This document shows, piece after piece, positions 52,280 through 61,525 of a stretch of DNA of 64,000 nucleotides (the first letter of the stretch is position 1; the number at the start of each line of letters is the position of its first letter). The stretch spans positions 1 through 64,000 of the forward strand of contig JAUMVO010000009.1 of NCBI GenBank assembly GCA_030530095.1. The letters run 5' to 3'. The notes beneath the pieces are model-generated. The model searched no databases. It saw only the letters and a program-made list of their open reading frames with translations, and had not been told where the DNA came from. Made by a program: the position numbers and the translations under genes. The stretch is from Clostridiaceae bacterium (lineage in GTDB: Bacteria > Bacillota > Clostridia > Oscillospirales > Acutalibacteraceae).

Positions 52280-53104
52280 ATGAAATTTTGTTCGGTAGTA
52301 TTGAATTACAAATCATACGGCGAAACGCTGGAATGCGTTGAGGCGCTGCTTAATATGAATTATGCGGACAGCGAGATTGTAATTGTTGACAACGGCTCGG
52401 GTAACGAATCCGTTGAAATGATTGAAAAGAGCTTTTCGGACAATCCCCGTGTGCATATAATTGCGCTCGAAAAGAATCTCGGCTTCGCTGCGGGAAACAA
52501 CGAGGGCATATATTACGCCCGTGAAAAGCTCGGTGCAGATTTCGTATATGTCTGCAACAGCGATACCGTATCGCATTCGGAGCTGTTCAACGACTTCCTG
52601 AAAGCTTATAAAAAGGGCGTCGGAGTTATCACCGTACCCGTAATCCGTCCCGACGGCAGCTATCAGCTTCCCGACGAGAATACCGACGACATAACAAAGA
52701 GAATACGCTTCTCAATCACACATCTTCTGATGGGAATGGTACTTAACCGCATCAGAAAGGGCGGCGCAAAGCAAGCGCAAAAGGTTTTCGAAGCGCCCGA
52801 CAGCTATAAGAAATATGTGCTCGAAGGCTGTGCATTCTGTCTTACAACGGATTACTTTGAAAACTACAGAGGACTGTACCCGAAAACATTTTTGTACTGG
52901 GAAGAAAAGAATCTTCTCTTTATGATTAAGAAGGCAAATCTTGAAAGCGCCGTAGCCGAAACTCAACCCGTTTTACATAAGGTGAAGGGCTCGACGGTTA
53001 CCGACGATATTACAAAATTCCGTCTTAATCATGCTTTCGGAAGTATGATTAAATCCCTTCCGCTTTATTCTATGAGCAGAAAAAGCATTTCGAAAAAATA
53101 CTGA
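52280..53104 (+). CDS. Glycosyltransferase, GT2 family
   Basis: A 274-residue GT-A enzyme (rhamnosyltransferase-like). The start CSVVLNYKSYGETLECVEAL and EIVIVDNGSGN are the nucleotide-binding part; VCNSDTVSH holds the DxD-like metal motif and GCAFCLTTDYFENY the acceptor-side region. There is no membrane helix. It probably adds one sugar of the repeat unit. Confidence 0.9.
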   Translation: MKFCSVVLNYKSYGETLECVEALLNMNYADSEIVIVDNGSGNESVEMIEKSFSDNPRVHIIALEKNLGFAAGNNEGIYYAREKLGADFVYVCNSDTVSHSELFNDFLKAYKKGVGVITVPVIRPDGSYQLPDENTDDITKRIRFSITHLLMGMVLNRIRKGGAKQAQKVFEAPDSYKKYVLEGCAFCLTTDYFENYRGLYPKTFLYWEEKNLLFMIKKANLESAVAETQPVLHKVKGSTVTDDITKFRLNHAFGSMIKSLPLYSMSRKSISKKY

Positions 53105-53122
53105 AACCGCAGAGGCTATTAA

Positions 53123-54673
53123 ATGAACAGAAAAATCGGCGTTATATATTCATATGCTTTAATGCTTGTCGAGGTTTTCTCGGCAATGCTTTTCACGCCG
53201 TTTTTAATCAGAATGCTCGGCAAACCCGATTACGGCGTTTATCAGCTTATAATGTCGATTACCTCGTATCTTACGCTTCTTGACCTCGGAATAGGCAATG
53301 CCGTTGTCCGATTTATGGCGAAATTCCGCACAAATAACGACCTCAAAAAGCAACGGGAGTTTCTCGGCATCGTTACTATTTACTATGCGGCAATTGCGCT
53401 TATTGCGGTAATTGTCGGCGCGGTGCTGATTGTGATTTTCCCGACAGCATTTGCAAACGGACTTACGCCCGACGAAATCGCAACCGGCAGAAAACTGCTT
53501 GTTATTACCGTACTTAATGCCGCCGTAATGCTCGGCACGTCGAGTTTTTCGACCACTCTCGTTTCCTATGAGCGCTTCTCCTTTTCAAAGGGAATGAGCA
53601 TACTCGCAACTCTTGCGAGAATACTCGTCTGCGTAATCGCGCTCAAACTCGGCTTCGGCAGCTTCGGCGTGGTCGTAACATATTTCCTTGCAAATGTAAT
53701 TACGAGAGGACTTTATATAGTTTATGTGCTCAGGGTGCTGAAGCTGAAACCCGTATTCAGAAATCCCGATTTCGCATTTATAAAGGAAACTGTGTCGTAT
53801 TCATCCTTTGTTCTTCTTCAGATGATTGCAACCCAGATAAATGCGATGGCTGACTCGGTGCTTCTCGGAATACTTGCCAAAGGCTCGGCGGCAATAATAG
53901 CCGTTTACGGAGCGGGAGCTCAGATTATTCAGTATTTCAAGACTGTCGGCACTCACGTCAACGGCGTGCTTATGGCAGGTGTCGTAAGGCTTGTCGAGGG
54001 CGGTGCAGGTCCGAAGGAACTCGAGAAGGAAATGGTGCGCATAGGCAGACTTCTGTTTATGATGCTCGGTCTGGTTTTCACCGTGTTTATCGTAAACGGA
54101 AAACAGTTTATGATACTCTGGGCGGGAGAAAGCTATGAAAAGGGTTACATGGTTGCGGTGGCAATTATGGTTCCCGTTATGTTCCAGCTCGTTCAGAATA
54201 TCGGCAATCAGGTGCTCTGGGCTATGAACAGACACAAGACTCAGGCGGTAATTCAGATTATCTCGGCTCTTGTCAATATAGTGCTTACGGCGCTTCTGAT
54301 TATGTGGAAGCCGCTTGAAGGCGCGGTTATCGGCTCGGTTATCGCGCTGACAATAGGCGACGTCGTATGTATGAATACAATGTTCAGACGCGAAATCAAA
54401 ATCAGTCTCATCGGTTATTATTCGGGACTGTTAAAGGGCGTGCTTGCCTCGCTTTTTATTTGTGCCGCGGCGGGAATTGCGTTTAACCGCTTTATCGCGG
54501 TCGGCGACGGCTGGCTGTCGCTTGCGTTAAGATGCGCCGTTATGCTTGCGGTTTACGCATTAACTATGCTGACATTCGGAATGAACAGCTACGAAAAGGA
54601 TATGCTGTTCAGACCGTTGAAGAAAATAAAGAGTAAACTTACTAAGAAGGGTGATATAAATGTTCAAGGGTAA
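53123..54673 (+). CDS. Polysaccharide flippase (Wzx-like)
   Basis: A 516-residue MATE/PST-superfamily membrane protein with about 14 helices. It starts MNRKIGVIYSYALMLVEVFS and has TPFLIRMLGKPDYGVYQLIMS near residues 25-45, the usual Wzx start. It carries undecaprenyl-linked repeat units across the membrane. The gene overlaps capE by 14 bases. A second, different flippase gene lies on the other strand at the window end. Confidence 0.92.
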   Translation: MNRKIGVIYSYALMLVEVFSAMLFTPFLIRMLGKPDYGVYQLIMSITSYLTLLDLGIGNAVVRFMAKFRTNNDLKKQREFLGIVTIYYAAIALIAVIVGAVLIVIFPTAFANGLTPDEIATGRKLLVITVLNAAVMLGTSSFSTTLVSYERFSFSKGMSILATLARILVCVIALKLGFGSFGVVVTYFLANVITRGLYIVYVLRVLKLKPVFRNPDFAFIKETVSYSSFVLLQMIATQINAMADSVLLGILAKGSAAIIAVYGAGAQIIQYFKTVGTHVNGVLMAGVVRLVEGGAGPKELEKEMVRIGRLLFMMLGLVFTVFIVNGKQFMILWAGESYEKGYMVAVAIMVPVMFQLVQNIGNQVLWAMNRHKTQAVIQIISALVNIVLTALLIMWKPLEGAVIGSVIALTIGDVVCMNTMFRREIKISLIGYYSGLLKGVLASLFICAAAGIAFNRFIAVGDGWLSLALRCAVMLAVYALTMLTFGMNSYEKDMLFRPLKKIKSKLTKKGDINVQG

Positions 54674-55697
54674 GACCTTAATGATTACGGGCGGAACGGG
54701 CTCGTTCGGCAACGCCGTACTCAACCGTTTTCTTACAAGCGACATAGGCGAAATCCGTATTTTTTCGCGTGACGAGAAAAAGCAGGACGATATGCGCCAC
54801 GAGTATCAGCAGAAGTATCCCGAATATGCTGACAAAATCAAGTTCTTTATCGGCGACGTAAGGGATCTGCAGTCGATTAAAAATGCCATGTACGGCGTTG
54901 ACTATATCTTCCACGCGGCGGCGCTCAAGCAGGTTCCGTCGTGCGAATTTTTCCCCGTCGAAGCGGTAAAGACCAATGTGCTCGGCACCGATAATCTGCT
55001 TACCGCCGCTATTGAGGCGGGAGTGAAGAGCATTATCTGCCTTTCAACCGACAAGGCGGCTTATCCCGTAAACGCCATGGGTACCTCAAAGGCTATGATG
55101 GAAAAGGTTATCGTTGCCAAGTCGAGAACCGTCAGCCCCGAAAAGACAAAAATCTGCTGCACACGTTACGGCAACGTAATGTGTTCAAGAGGTTCCGTTA
55201 TACCGCTATGGATTGAACAGATAAAGAGGGGAGAGCCCATTACAATCACCGAGCCGAATATGACGCGCTTCATTATGAGCCTTGACGAGGCGGTTGACCT
55301 TGTGCTGTTTGCCTTTGAGCACGGCGAGAGCGGCGACATTCTCGTTCAGAAGGCGCCCGCGTGCACGATAGGCGTACTTGCCGAGGCGGTAAAGCAGCTT
55401 TTCTGCCCCGAAACCGAGATAAGAGTTATCGGCATCCGCCACGGCGAAAAGATGTACGAAACCCTGTTGACCAATGAGGAGTGCGCGCACGCAACCGATA
55501 TGGGCGATTTTTACAGAGTGCCCTGCGACAAGCGCGACCTCAACTATGACAAGTATTTCACCTCGGGCGATACCGAGAGAAATGTTCTTACCGAATTCAA
55601 TTCAAACAATACCGAGCTGCTGAGCGTTGAACAGGTAAAGGAAAAGCTTCTTTCCCTTGAATACATCAGAAACGAGCTTGAGGAGATTAAGAAATAA
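54660..55697 (+). CDS. capE: UDP-GlcNAc 4,6-dehydratase/5-epimerase (CapE-like)
   Basis: A 345-residue SDR of the CapE/WbjB group. The NADP motif is GGTGSFG (11-17). The catalytic loop reads LSTDKAAYPVNAMGTSKAMME, with the Met/Lys variation of dehydratases. It converts UDP-GlcNAc to a 4-keto-6-deoxy sugar, with C5 inversion in CapE-type enzymes. CapF and CapG homologues follow directly, as in the UDP-L-FucNAc pathway of Staphylococcus aureus. Confidence 0.9.
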   Translation: MFKGKTLMITGGTGSFGNAVLNRFLTSDIGEIRIFSRDEKKQDDMRHEYQQKYPEYADKIKFFIGDVRDLQSIKNAMYGVDYIFHAAALKQVPSCEFFPVEAVKTNVLGTDNLLTAAIEAGVKSIICLSTDKAAYPVNAMGTSKAMMEKVIVAKSRTVSPEKTKICCTRYGNVMCSRGSVIPLWIEQIKRGEPITITEPNMTRFIMSLDEAVDLVLFAFEHGESGDILVQKAPACTIGVLAEAVKQLFCPETEIRVIGIRHGEKMYETLLTNEECAHATDMGDFYRVPCDKRDLNYDKYFTSGDTERNVLTEFNSNNTELLSVEQVKEKLLSLEYIRNELEEIKK

Positions 55698-57718
55698 TGA
55701 AAATTCTTGTAACGGGCGCAAAGGGCTTTGTCGGAAAAAACCTTATAGCCCGACTTGAAAATATCCGTGACGGTAAAATAAAGAACTCGCCGATTACCGA
55801 CAGCATTGAGATACTGCCCTATGATGTCGGCTGCGACGGTGAGCTGGAAAACTACTGCAGGGAATGTGACTTTGTCGTTCATCTTGCGGGCGTCAACAGA
55901 CCGAAGGACACGAGCGAGTTCAGAACCGATAACGTCAATTTTACCGAAAAGCTTGTCGGACTTCTTGAAAAGAATTCAAACAACTGTCCGATTGTCTTCG
56001 CCTCGTCAATTCAGGCGGCGCTGGATAACGAATACGGCAGAAGCAAGCTCGAGGCGGAAAAAATACTCAGGGCCCATGGTGAAAAGACCGGCGCAAAAGT
56101 TGTGATTTACCGCTTTATCAACGTCTTCGGAAAATGGTCAAAGCCTAATTACAACAGCGTTGTCGCAACCTTCTGCCACAATATTGCAAGAGGTCTGCCT
56201 ATTACCATAAGCAGCAGGGAAAACAGGGTAGTGCTCATTTACATAGATGACGTTGTAAACGAGATTATTAATGCGATTGCAGGCTCTCCCAATATCACGG
56301 GCGAGTTTGCCGACGTCGCAGTAAAACATACCGTCACCCTCGGCGAGCTTGCCGATACCGTATACTCGTTCAGGGCTTCGCGCGAGAGCCTTGCAGTCCC
56401 GGACTGCACCGACGGCAGCTTTAAGAAAAAACTTTACAGCACTTATCTTTCATTTTTACCCGAGGACGGTTTTGCTTACCCGCTTAAAATGAATGTTGAC
56501 CAGAGAGGCTCATTCACCGAAATACTCAAGACCGAGTCAAACGGTCAGTTTTCGGTTAATATTTCAAAGCCTCATATTATAAAGGGCGAGCACTGGCACG
56601 ACACCAAGAATGAGAAATTTCTCGTAGTCAGCGGTACGGGCGTAATCCGCTTGCGTAAAATCGGCTCGGACGAGGTGATTGAATACTTTGTTTCGGGCGA
56701 TAAACTCAGAGTAGTTGATATTCCGACGGGTTATACCCACAACATTGAAAATCTCGGCGATACCGACATGGTTACCTTTATGTGGTGTAACGAGTGCTTT
56801 AACCCCGAAAAGCCCGACACGTATTTTCTGAAGGTTTCTCAGGACGGTAAAAAGGAAAATCCGAAAAAGAAAATACTTGTCCTCGGTGCAGGCGGTATGG
56901 CGGGACATATTGTATATAAGTATTTTGAAGAGCAGGGCTACGACGTAACGGGCTTTGATACCTATGAAATCCCGAATACAAAATGCATTGTCGGAAATGT
57001 TTTTGATTCCGAAGGCTTTAAGCATATATTGCGTATCGGCAATTACGACGCAGTGCTAAACTGTATCGGACTTCTCAATAAAGCCTGCGACGAAAACTAT
57101 TCAGCGGCGCTGTATCTCAACGCGTGTCTTCCGCATCTTATCTGCGATGCGCTTAAATGTATGAACACGAAGGTTGTTCATATCAGCACCGATTGCGTAT
57201 TTACGGGCGAAAATTCGCCATACGACGAATATGCCGAAAAGGATGCGTCCGACAACTATGGCAAAACCAAGGCGCTCGGTGAAATCGACGGTAAGAATCA
57301 CGTCACCTTCCGCACCTCGATAGTCGGGCCCGATACATGCGAAAACGGACCGAGCCTCGTCAACTGGTTTATGTCGCAGACGGGCAGCGTTACCGGCTTT
57401 TCAAATGTTATCTGGACGGGCGTTTCAACCTTGACGCTTGCAAAGGCTATGGAATACGCGGTCAACAGTGACTGCGAGGGCGTTTACAATCTTGTCAACA
57501 ACGCCTCGATAAGCAAGTGCGATTTGCTCAGGCTTTTCAGCAGATATCTGCGAAACGGCGAAGTGGAAGTTAACGAAAATCCCGAAAGCGTTTCCGACAA
57601 AACGCTCATCAGTACACGGGATTTCGGCTTCAACGTTCCGTCTTACGACGAAATGATAAAGGAATTAGGTGAGTGGATTGATTCCCATAAGGAATTATAT
57701 CCGCATTACTTCAGATAA
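55697..57718 (+). CDS. CapF-like reductase fused to RmlD-like SDR
   Basis: A 673-residue fusion. Residues 1-245 form a CapF-type SDR (GAKGFVG at 7-13; Y113 and K117 in EYGRSK). Residues 250-375 form the CapF cupin domain (DQRGSFTEIL, then GEHWHDTKNEKF with metal-type histidines). Residues 392-673 form an RmlD-like reductase (GAGGMAG at 397-403, STDCVF at 497-502, Y521 and K524). CapF normally ends after the cupin. The added domain resembles reductases that give the 4-epimeric deoxyaminosugar, so the protein may make one or both of two products. The reading frame is continuous. Confidence 0.87.
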   Translation: MKILVTGAKGFVGKNLIARLENIRDGKIKNSPITDSIEILPYDVGCDGELENYCRECDFVVHLAGVNRPKDTSEFRTDNVNFTEKLVGLLEKNSNNCPIVFASSIQAALDNEYGRSKLEAEKILRAHGEKTGAKVVIYRFINVFGKWSKPNYNSVVATFCHNIARGLPITISSRENRVVLIYIDDVVNEIINAIAGSPNITGEFADVAVKHTVTLGELADTVYSFRASRESLAVPDCTDGSFKKKLYSTYLSFLPEDGFAYPLKMNVDQRGSFTEILKTESNGQFSVNISKPHIIKGEHWHDTKNEKFLVVSGTGVIRLRKIGSDEVIEYFVSGDKLRVVDIPTGYTHNIENLGDTDMVTFMWCNECFNPEKPDTYFLKVSQDGKKENPKKKILVLGAGGMAGHIVYKYFEEQGYDVTGFDTYEIPNTKCIVGNVFDSEGFKHILRIGNYDAVLNCIGLLNKACDENYSAALYLNACLPHLICDALKCMNTKVVHISTDCVFTGENSPYDEYAEKDASDNYGKTKALGEIDGKNHVTFRTSIVGPDTCENGPSLVNWFMSQTGSVTGFSNVIWTGVSTLTLAKAMEYAVNSDCEGVYNLVNNASISKCDLLRLFSRYLRNGEVEVNENPESVSDKTLISTRDFGFNVPSYDEMIKELGEWIDSHKELYPHYFR

Positions 57719-57732
57719 AGTGAGGAATTGAT

Positions 57733-58860
57733 ATGTCAAAGTTAAAGGTAATGACAATACTCGGAACAAGACCGGAGATTATCCGTCTTGCGCCGACCAT
57801 CAAGTGCGCCGACAGGTATTTCGACCACAAGCTCGTACATACCGGTCAGAACTACGACTACACGCTCAACGAGGTCTTTTTTGAGGACCTTGAACTTCGC
57901 GCGCCCGACTTCTATCTCAATGCGGTAGGCAAGAACTTAGGCGAAACGATGGGTAACATTATTTCAAAGTCCTACGACCTTATGCTTGAGGAAAAGCCCG
58001 ACGCCATACTCATACTCGGCGACACGAACTCGGCATTGTCGGCAATTTCGGCAAAGCGTCTTAAAATCCCGATTTTCCATATGGAAGCGGGCAACCGCTG
58101 CTGGGACTGGAACGTGCCGGAAATGATAAACCGTACGATAGTCGACCACATTTCCGATATCAATATGCCCTATACCGAGCACAGCCGCCGCTATCTTCTG
58201 AACGAGGGCGTTGACGGCAAGACTATGTTCGTCACGGGCTCGCCTATGCCCGAGGTATTCAAAATGTACTCGGACAAGCTCGACAAGAGCGACGTGCTTG
58301 AAAGACTCGGACTTGAAAAGAGAAAGTATATTCTGCTTTCTTCTCACCGTGAGGAGAATATCGACAACGAGGAGCATTTCATGTCTCTTATGACGGCAAT
58401 AAACAATATTGCCGAGGAATATCAGATGCCCGTTATTTATTCAACTCATCCCAGAAGCAGGGACAGAATTGAAAAGAGAGGCTTCAAGTTTCATCCGCTC
58501 GTACAGTCATTAAAGCCCTTCGGCTTCTTTGACTACAACAAGCTTCAGCAGAACGCCTACTGCGTGCTTTCCGATTCGGGAACTCTTTCCGAGGAGAGCG
58601 CAATGCTCGGCTTCCCCGCAGTGCTCATAAGAACATCTACCGAGCGCCCCGAGGTGCTCGACAAGGGTACGGTAGTCGTAGGCGGCATAAAGGGCGAGGA
58701 CGTAAAGCAGGCTATGGATTTAGCCGTATCAATGTTTGACAATAAGGAGGAGACGGTACTTCCTCCCGATTATGAGGATACAAATGTTTCCGTAAAGGTC
58801 TGCAAGATTATTCAGAGCTACGCCAAGATAGTCAAGCTGACCGTCTGGAACGAGTTTTAA
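57733..58860 (+). CDS. UDP-N-acetylglucosamine 2-epimerase family (CapG/WecB-like)
   Basis: A 375-residue non-hydrolysing 2-epimerase. Typical segments are [50 protein letters not shown] and [16 protein letters not shown]. After CapE and CapF it fits the CapG/WbjD step that inverts C2 to give UDP-L-FucNAc (or QuiNAc). WecB proper makes UDP-ManNAc; the neighbours favour the CapG role. The start has GTGAGGAATTG upstream. Confidence 0.9.
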   Translation: MSKLKVMTILGTRPEIIRLAPTIKCADRYFDHKLVHTGQNYDYTLNEVFFEDLELRAPDFYLNAVGKNLGETMGNIISKSYDLMLEEKPDAILILGDTNSALSAISAKRLKIPIFHMEAGNRCWDWNVPEMINRTIVDHISDINMPYTEHSRRYLLNEGVDGKTMFVTGSPMPEVFKMYSDKLDKSDVLERLGLEKRKYILLSSHREENIDNEEHFMSLMTAINNIAEEYQMPVIYSTHPRSRDRIEKRGFKFHPLVQSLKPFGFFDYNKLQQNAYCVLSDSGTLSEESAMLGFPAVLIRTSTERPEVLDKGTVVVGGIKGEDVKQAMDLAVSMFDNKEETVLPPDYEDTNVSVKVCKIIQSYAKIVKLTVWNEF

Positions 58861-58876
58861 TAAAGGAGAGATAATT

Positions 58877-59413
58877 ATGTCAAAGTATTCAGGAACACAG
58901 ACCGAAAAGAATCTTCAGGAAGCTTTTGCCGGTGAGAGCCAGGCAAGAAACAAGTACACCTATTTCGCATCAAAGGCTAAGAAGGAAGGCTATGAGCAGA
59001 TAGCCGCACTCTTCTTAAAGACCGCCGACAACGAGAAGGAACACGCAAAAATGTGGTTCAAGGAGCTTGAGGGCATAGGCTCGACAACCGAGAACTTAGG
59101 CGCTGCCGCAGACGGCGAAAACTTCGAGTGGACCGATATGTACGAGGGCTTTGCAAAGACCGCCGAAGCAGAGGGCTTCCCGGAGCTTGCCGAGAAATTC
59201 CGTGCAGTTGCCGCTATTGAGAAGCATCACGAGGAGCGTTACAGAGCTCTGCTTAAGAACGTTGAAACTGCAAAAGTATTCGAAAAGAGCGAGGTCAAGG
59301 TTTGGGAATGCCGTAACTGCGGTCATATCGTAGTCGGTACGAAGGCACCCGAAATCTGCCCCGTATGCGCTCATCCTCAGGCTTACTTTGAGATTAACGC
59401 AGAGAACTATTAA
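58877..59413 (+). CDS. rbr: Rubrerythrin
   Basis: A 178-residue non-haem iron peroxidase protecting anaerobes from peroxide. The diiron site uses E20, E53-x-x-H56 and a second ExxH region (IEKHHEERY). The C-terminal rubredoxin domain has C145-x-x-C148 and C161-x-x-C164. The gene sits inside the polysaccharide operon between capG and a glycosyltransferase, which is unusual. It has a good ribosome site (AAAGGAGAG) and no promoter of its own was recognised. Confidence 0.95.
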   Translation: MSKYSGTQTEKNLQEAFAGESQARNKYTYFASKAKKEGYEQIAALFLKTADNEKEHAKMWFKELEGIGSTTENLGAAADGENFEWTDMYEGFAKTAEAEGFPELAEKFRAVAAIEKHHEERYRALLKNVETAKVFEKSEVKVWECRNCGHIVVGTKAPEICPVCAHPQAYFEINAENY

Positions 59414-59446
59414 TTTGTTTAATTAAACCACCAAAGGAGGGTGTTT

Positions 59447-60556
59447 ATGAAAAAGAGAATAAGATTTCTGATAAACACCCTTGAAGGCGGCGGCGCCGAA
59501 AAGGTGCTTGTCAATCTGGTCGGCAATCTGCCGCAGGACAAATACGATGTAACCGTAGTCAGCGTAACGGGCGGCGTGTTTGAAAAAAGTCTGCCCGCTT
59601 ACGTTAACTACAAAAAGATTGTTAAAACGAACAACCCGTTTCTTAAAAAGCTTTTTGAAAAGCTTGTCTGCAAGCTGCCTTATTCTGTTTTCAATTCGCT
59701 TTTCTTAAAGGGCGAATACGACATCGAGGCTGCTTATATCCACGGCTTTCCGACGAGAGTTATAGCAAAGAAATGCGGCACGAATGCAAAAACCCTCGCC
59801 TTTGTTCACGGCGATTTTTCAAAGAAATTTTCCGTTGAATCGCTCTATAAGAGCAACGAAGAGTGCCTTGAGGAATATAAGAAATTCGATAAGGTCTGCT
59901 TCGTTTCCGAACTCGCTCTCGACGGCTTTAAGAAAAGACTCGGCGAGGCTGACAATCTGACGGTCGTTCACAATATTATCGATTACCGTCAGGTTATGAA
60001 AAGCTCGCTTGAGGAGCCGCCGGTGCGCTTTGAAACAGACGGACTTAAGCTCGTTACCGTCGGCAGACTTACCGACGTAAAGGGCTACAAACGGCTTATT
60101 AATTGCGTAGGAAGGCTTGAAGAAAAATATAATTTTGAGCTGATTATCGTCGGCGGCGGCGAAGACAAAGCGCAGCTTGAAAAGCAAATTGCAGATAACG
60201 GTATTAAATCTGTAAAGCTCGTCGGCTTTTACGAGAATCCCTACTGCATTATCTCTCAGGCTGACTGGTATATCTGCTCGTCCTTTCAGGAGGCGTACAA
60301 TACCGCCATTGCCGAGAGTATATCGCTCGGCATTCCCGCTCTTACAACCGACTGCGCAGGCATGGACGAAATACTTGAAAACGGAAAACTCGGCATAATC
60401 TGCGAAAACAGCGACGAAGCGCTTTATAATGCGCTCGTAAAGCTGTTTGACAGTACGGATTACACTTACTATAAAAAGAACGCAACCGAAAAAAGCGCCG
60501 CTCTTCAGTCGTCAAATCCTCTCGGCGACTATGAAAAGCTGCTTTCGGATTTATAA
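59447..60556 (+). CDS. Glycosyltransferase, GT4 family
   Basis: About 369 residues, GT-B fold. The N-terminus KKRIRFLINTLEGGGAEKVLVNLV contains the GGAE acceptor motif; the donor domain has TVGRLTDVKGYKRLI and SSFQEAYNTAIAESISLGIP. The ATG at 59447 is chosen because AAAGGAGG ends six bases before it; the GTG at 59441 is too close. It probably adds a sugar to the repeat unit. Confidence 0.9.
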   Translation: MKKRIRFLINTLEGGGAEKVLVNLVGNLPQDKYDVTVVSVTGGVFEKSLPAYVNYKKIVKTNNPFLKKLFEKLVCKLPYSVFNSLFLKGEYDIEAAYIHGFPTRVIAKKCGTNAKTLAFVHGDFSKKFSVESLYKSNEECLEEYKKFDKVCFVSELALDGFKKRLGEADNLTVVHNIIDYRQVMKSSLEEPPVRFETDGLKLVTVGRLTDVKGYKRLINCVGRLEEKYNFELIIVGGGEDKAQLEKQIADNGIKSVKLVGFYENPYCIISQADWYICSSFQEAYNTAIAESISLGIPALTTDCAGMDEILENGKLGIICENSDEALYNALVKLFDSTDYTYYKKNATEKSAALQSSNPLGDYEKLLSDL

Positions 60557-60571
60557 TATCGGAGGAATTTT

Positions 60572-61525
60572 ATGAGCATCAAATCAAAGCTTCATTCACA
60601 GTACGTTGAAATAATGAATGAAAGGCTATACAAGCACAACAGAAAGCTCGCATTAAGCGGACATCCCGAGGAAATAGTTAAGGAAATGTATTTTAAGGCA
60701 TTCGGAAAAATGCCCGACCTTGAAAATCCCAAGACCTATAACGAAAAGCTTCAGTGGATGAAGCTTTACTGGTATGACGAGAGGGCGAGAATCTGCGCAA
60801 GCAAGCATTTTGTGCGTGACTACGTTAAACAGAAGGGACTCGGCGATATTCTTATTCCTCAGCTCGGCGTTTACAAAAGCGCCGACGAAATAGACTTCGA
60901 CGCACTTCCGGACCGCTTTGTACTCAAGCCGTCTCACGATTCGGGGCATATAATCATCTGTAAGGATAAGTCAAGTTTTGACAGACAGAAGGCTGTCAGC
61001 GACCTTAACAAATGGATGAAGACCGATTATGAATTCATGAGCGGCGAGTGGCAGTATCACGGCGATCGCGTTATCGTATGCGAGGAATATATGGAGGACA
61101 AAAAAGTCGGCGAGCTGCTTGACTACAAGTTCTTCTGCTTCTCGGGAAAACCCGAGCTTTGCTTCTTCTGCTCGGACAGAAGGCATCACGTAAAGAGCGA
61201 TTTCTACGATATGGACTGGAACAAGCAGGATTTCCGCTGGCTGTACGAACCGAGCGGAAAGGTGTTCCCGAGGCCCGAAAACCTTGAAACGATGATTAAA
61301 TACGCCGAGATTCTTTCCGAGGGCTTCCCGCACGTAAGAGTTGACTTCTACGAGATTGAGGGAAAGATTTATTTCGGTGAGCTGACCTTCTTCCACGGCG
61401 GCGGACTCGGATGGTTCAAGCCCGAGGAAATCGATTACAGATTAGGCGATTTGATCAAGCTTCCCGAAAAGGCGTCGCCTACACCGTGGGAAATGATTAT
61501 TAAGGAAAACAGGGAGAAAAAATGA
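60572..61525 (+). CDS. TupA-like ATP-grasp protein 4
   Basis: A 317-residue, more divergent paralogue. Landmarks: NEKLQWMKLYWYDERAR, DALPDRFVLKPSHDSGH, DRVIVCEEYM, LDYKFFCFSGKPE and VRVDFYEIEGKIYFGELTFFHGG. The ATP and metal residues look intact. It overlaps the next gene by four bases. Being separated from copies 1-3 and more different suggests a distinct target. Confidence 0.87.
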   Translation: MSIKSKLHSQYVEIMNERLYKHNRKLALSGHPEEIVKEMYFKAFGKMPDLENPKTYNEKLQWMKLYWYDERARICASKHFVRDYVKQKGLGDILIPQLGVYKSADEIDFDALPDRFVLKPSHDSGHIIICKDKSSFDRQKAVSDLNKWMKTDYEFMSGEWQYHGDRVIVCEEYMEDKKVGELLDYKFFCFSGKPELCFFCSDRRHHVKSDFYDMDWNKQDFRWLYEPSGKVFPRPENLETMIKYAEILSEGFPHVRVDFYEIEGKIYFGELTFFHGGGLGWFKPEEIDYRLGDLIKLPEKASPTPWEMIIKENREKK

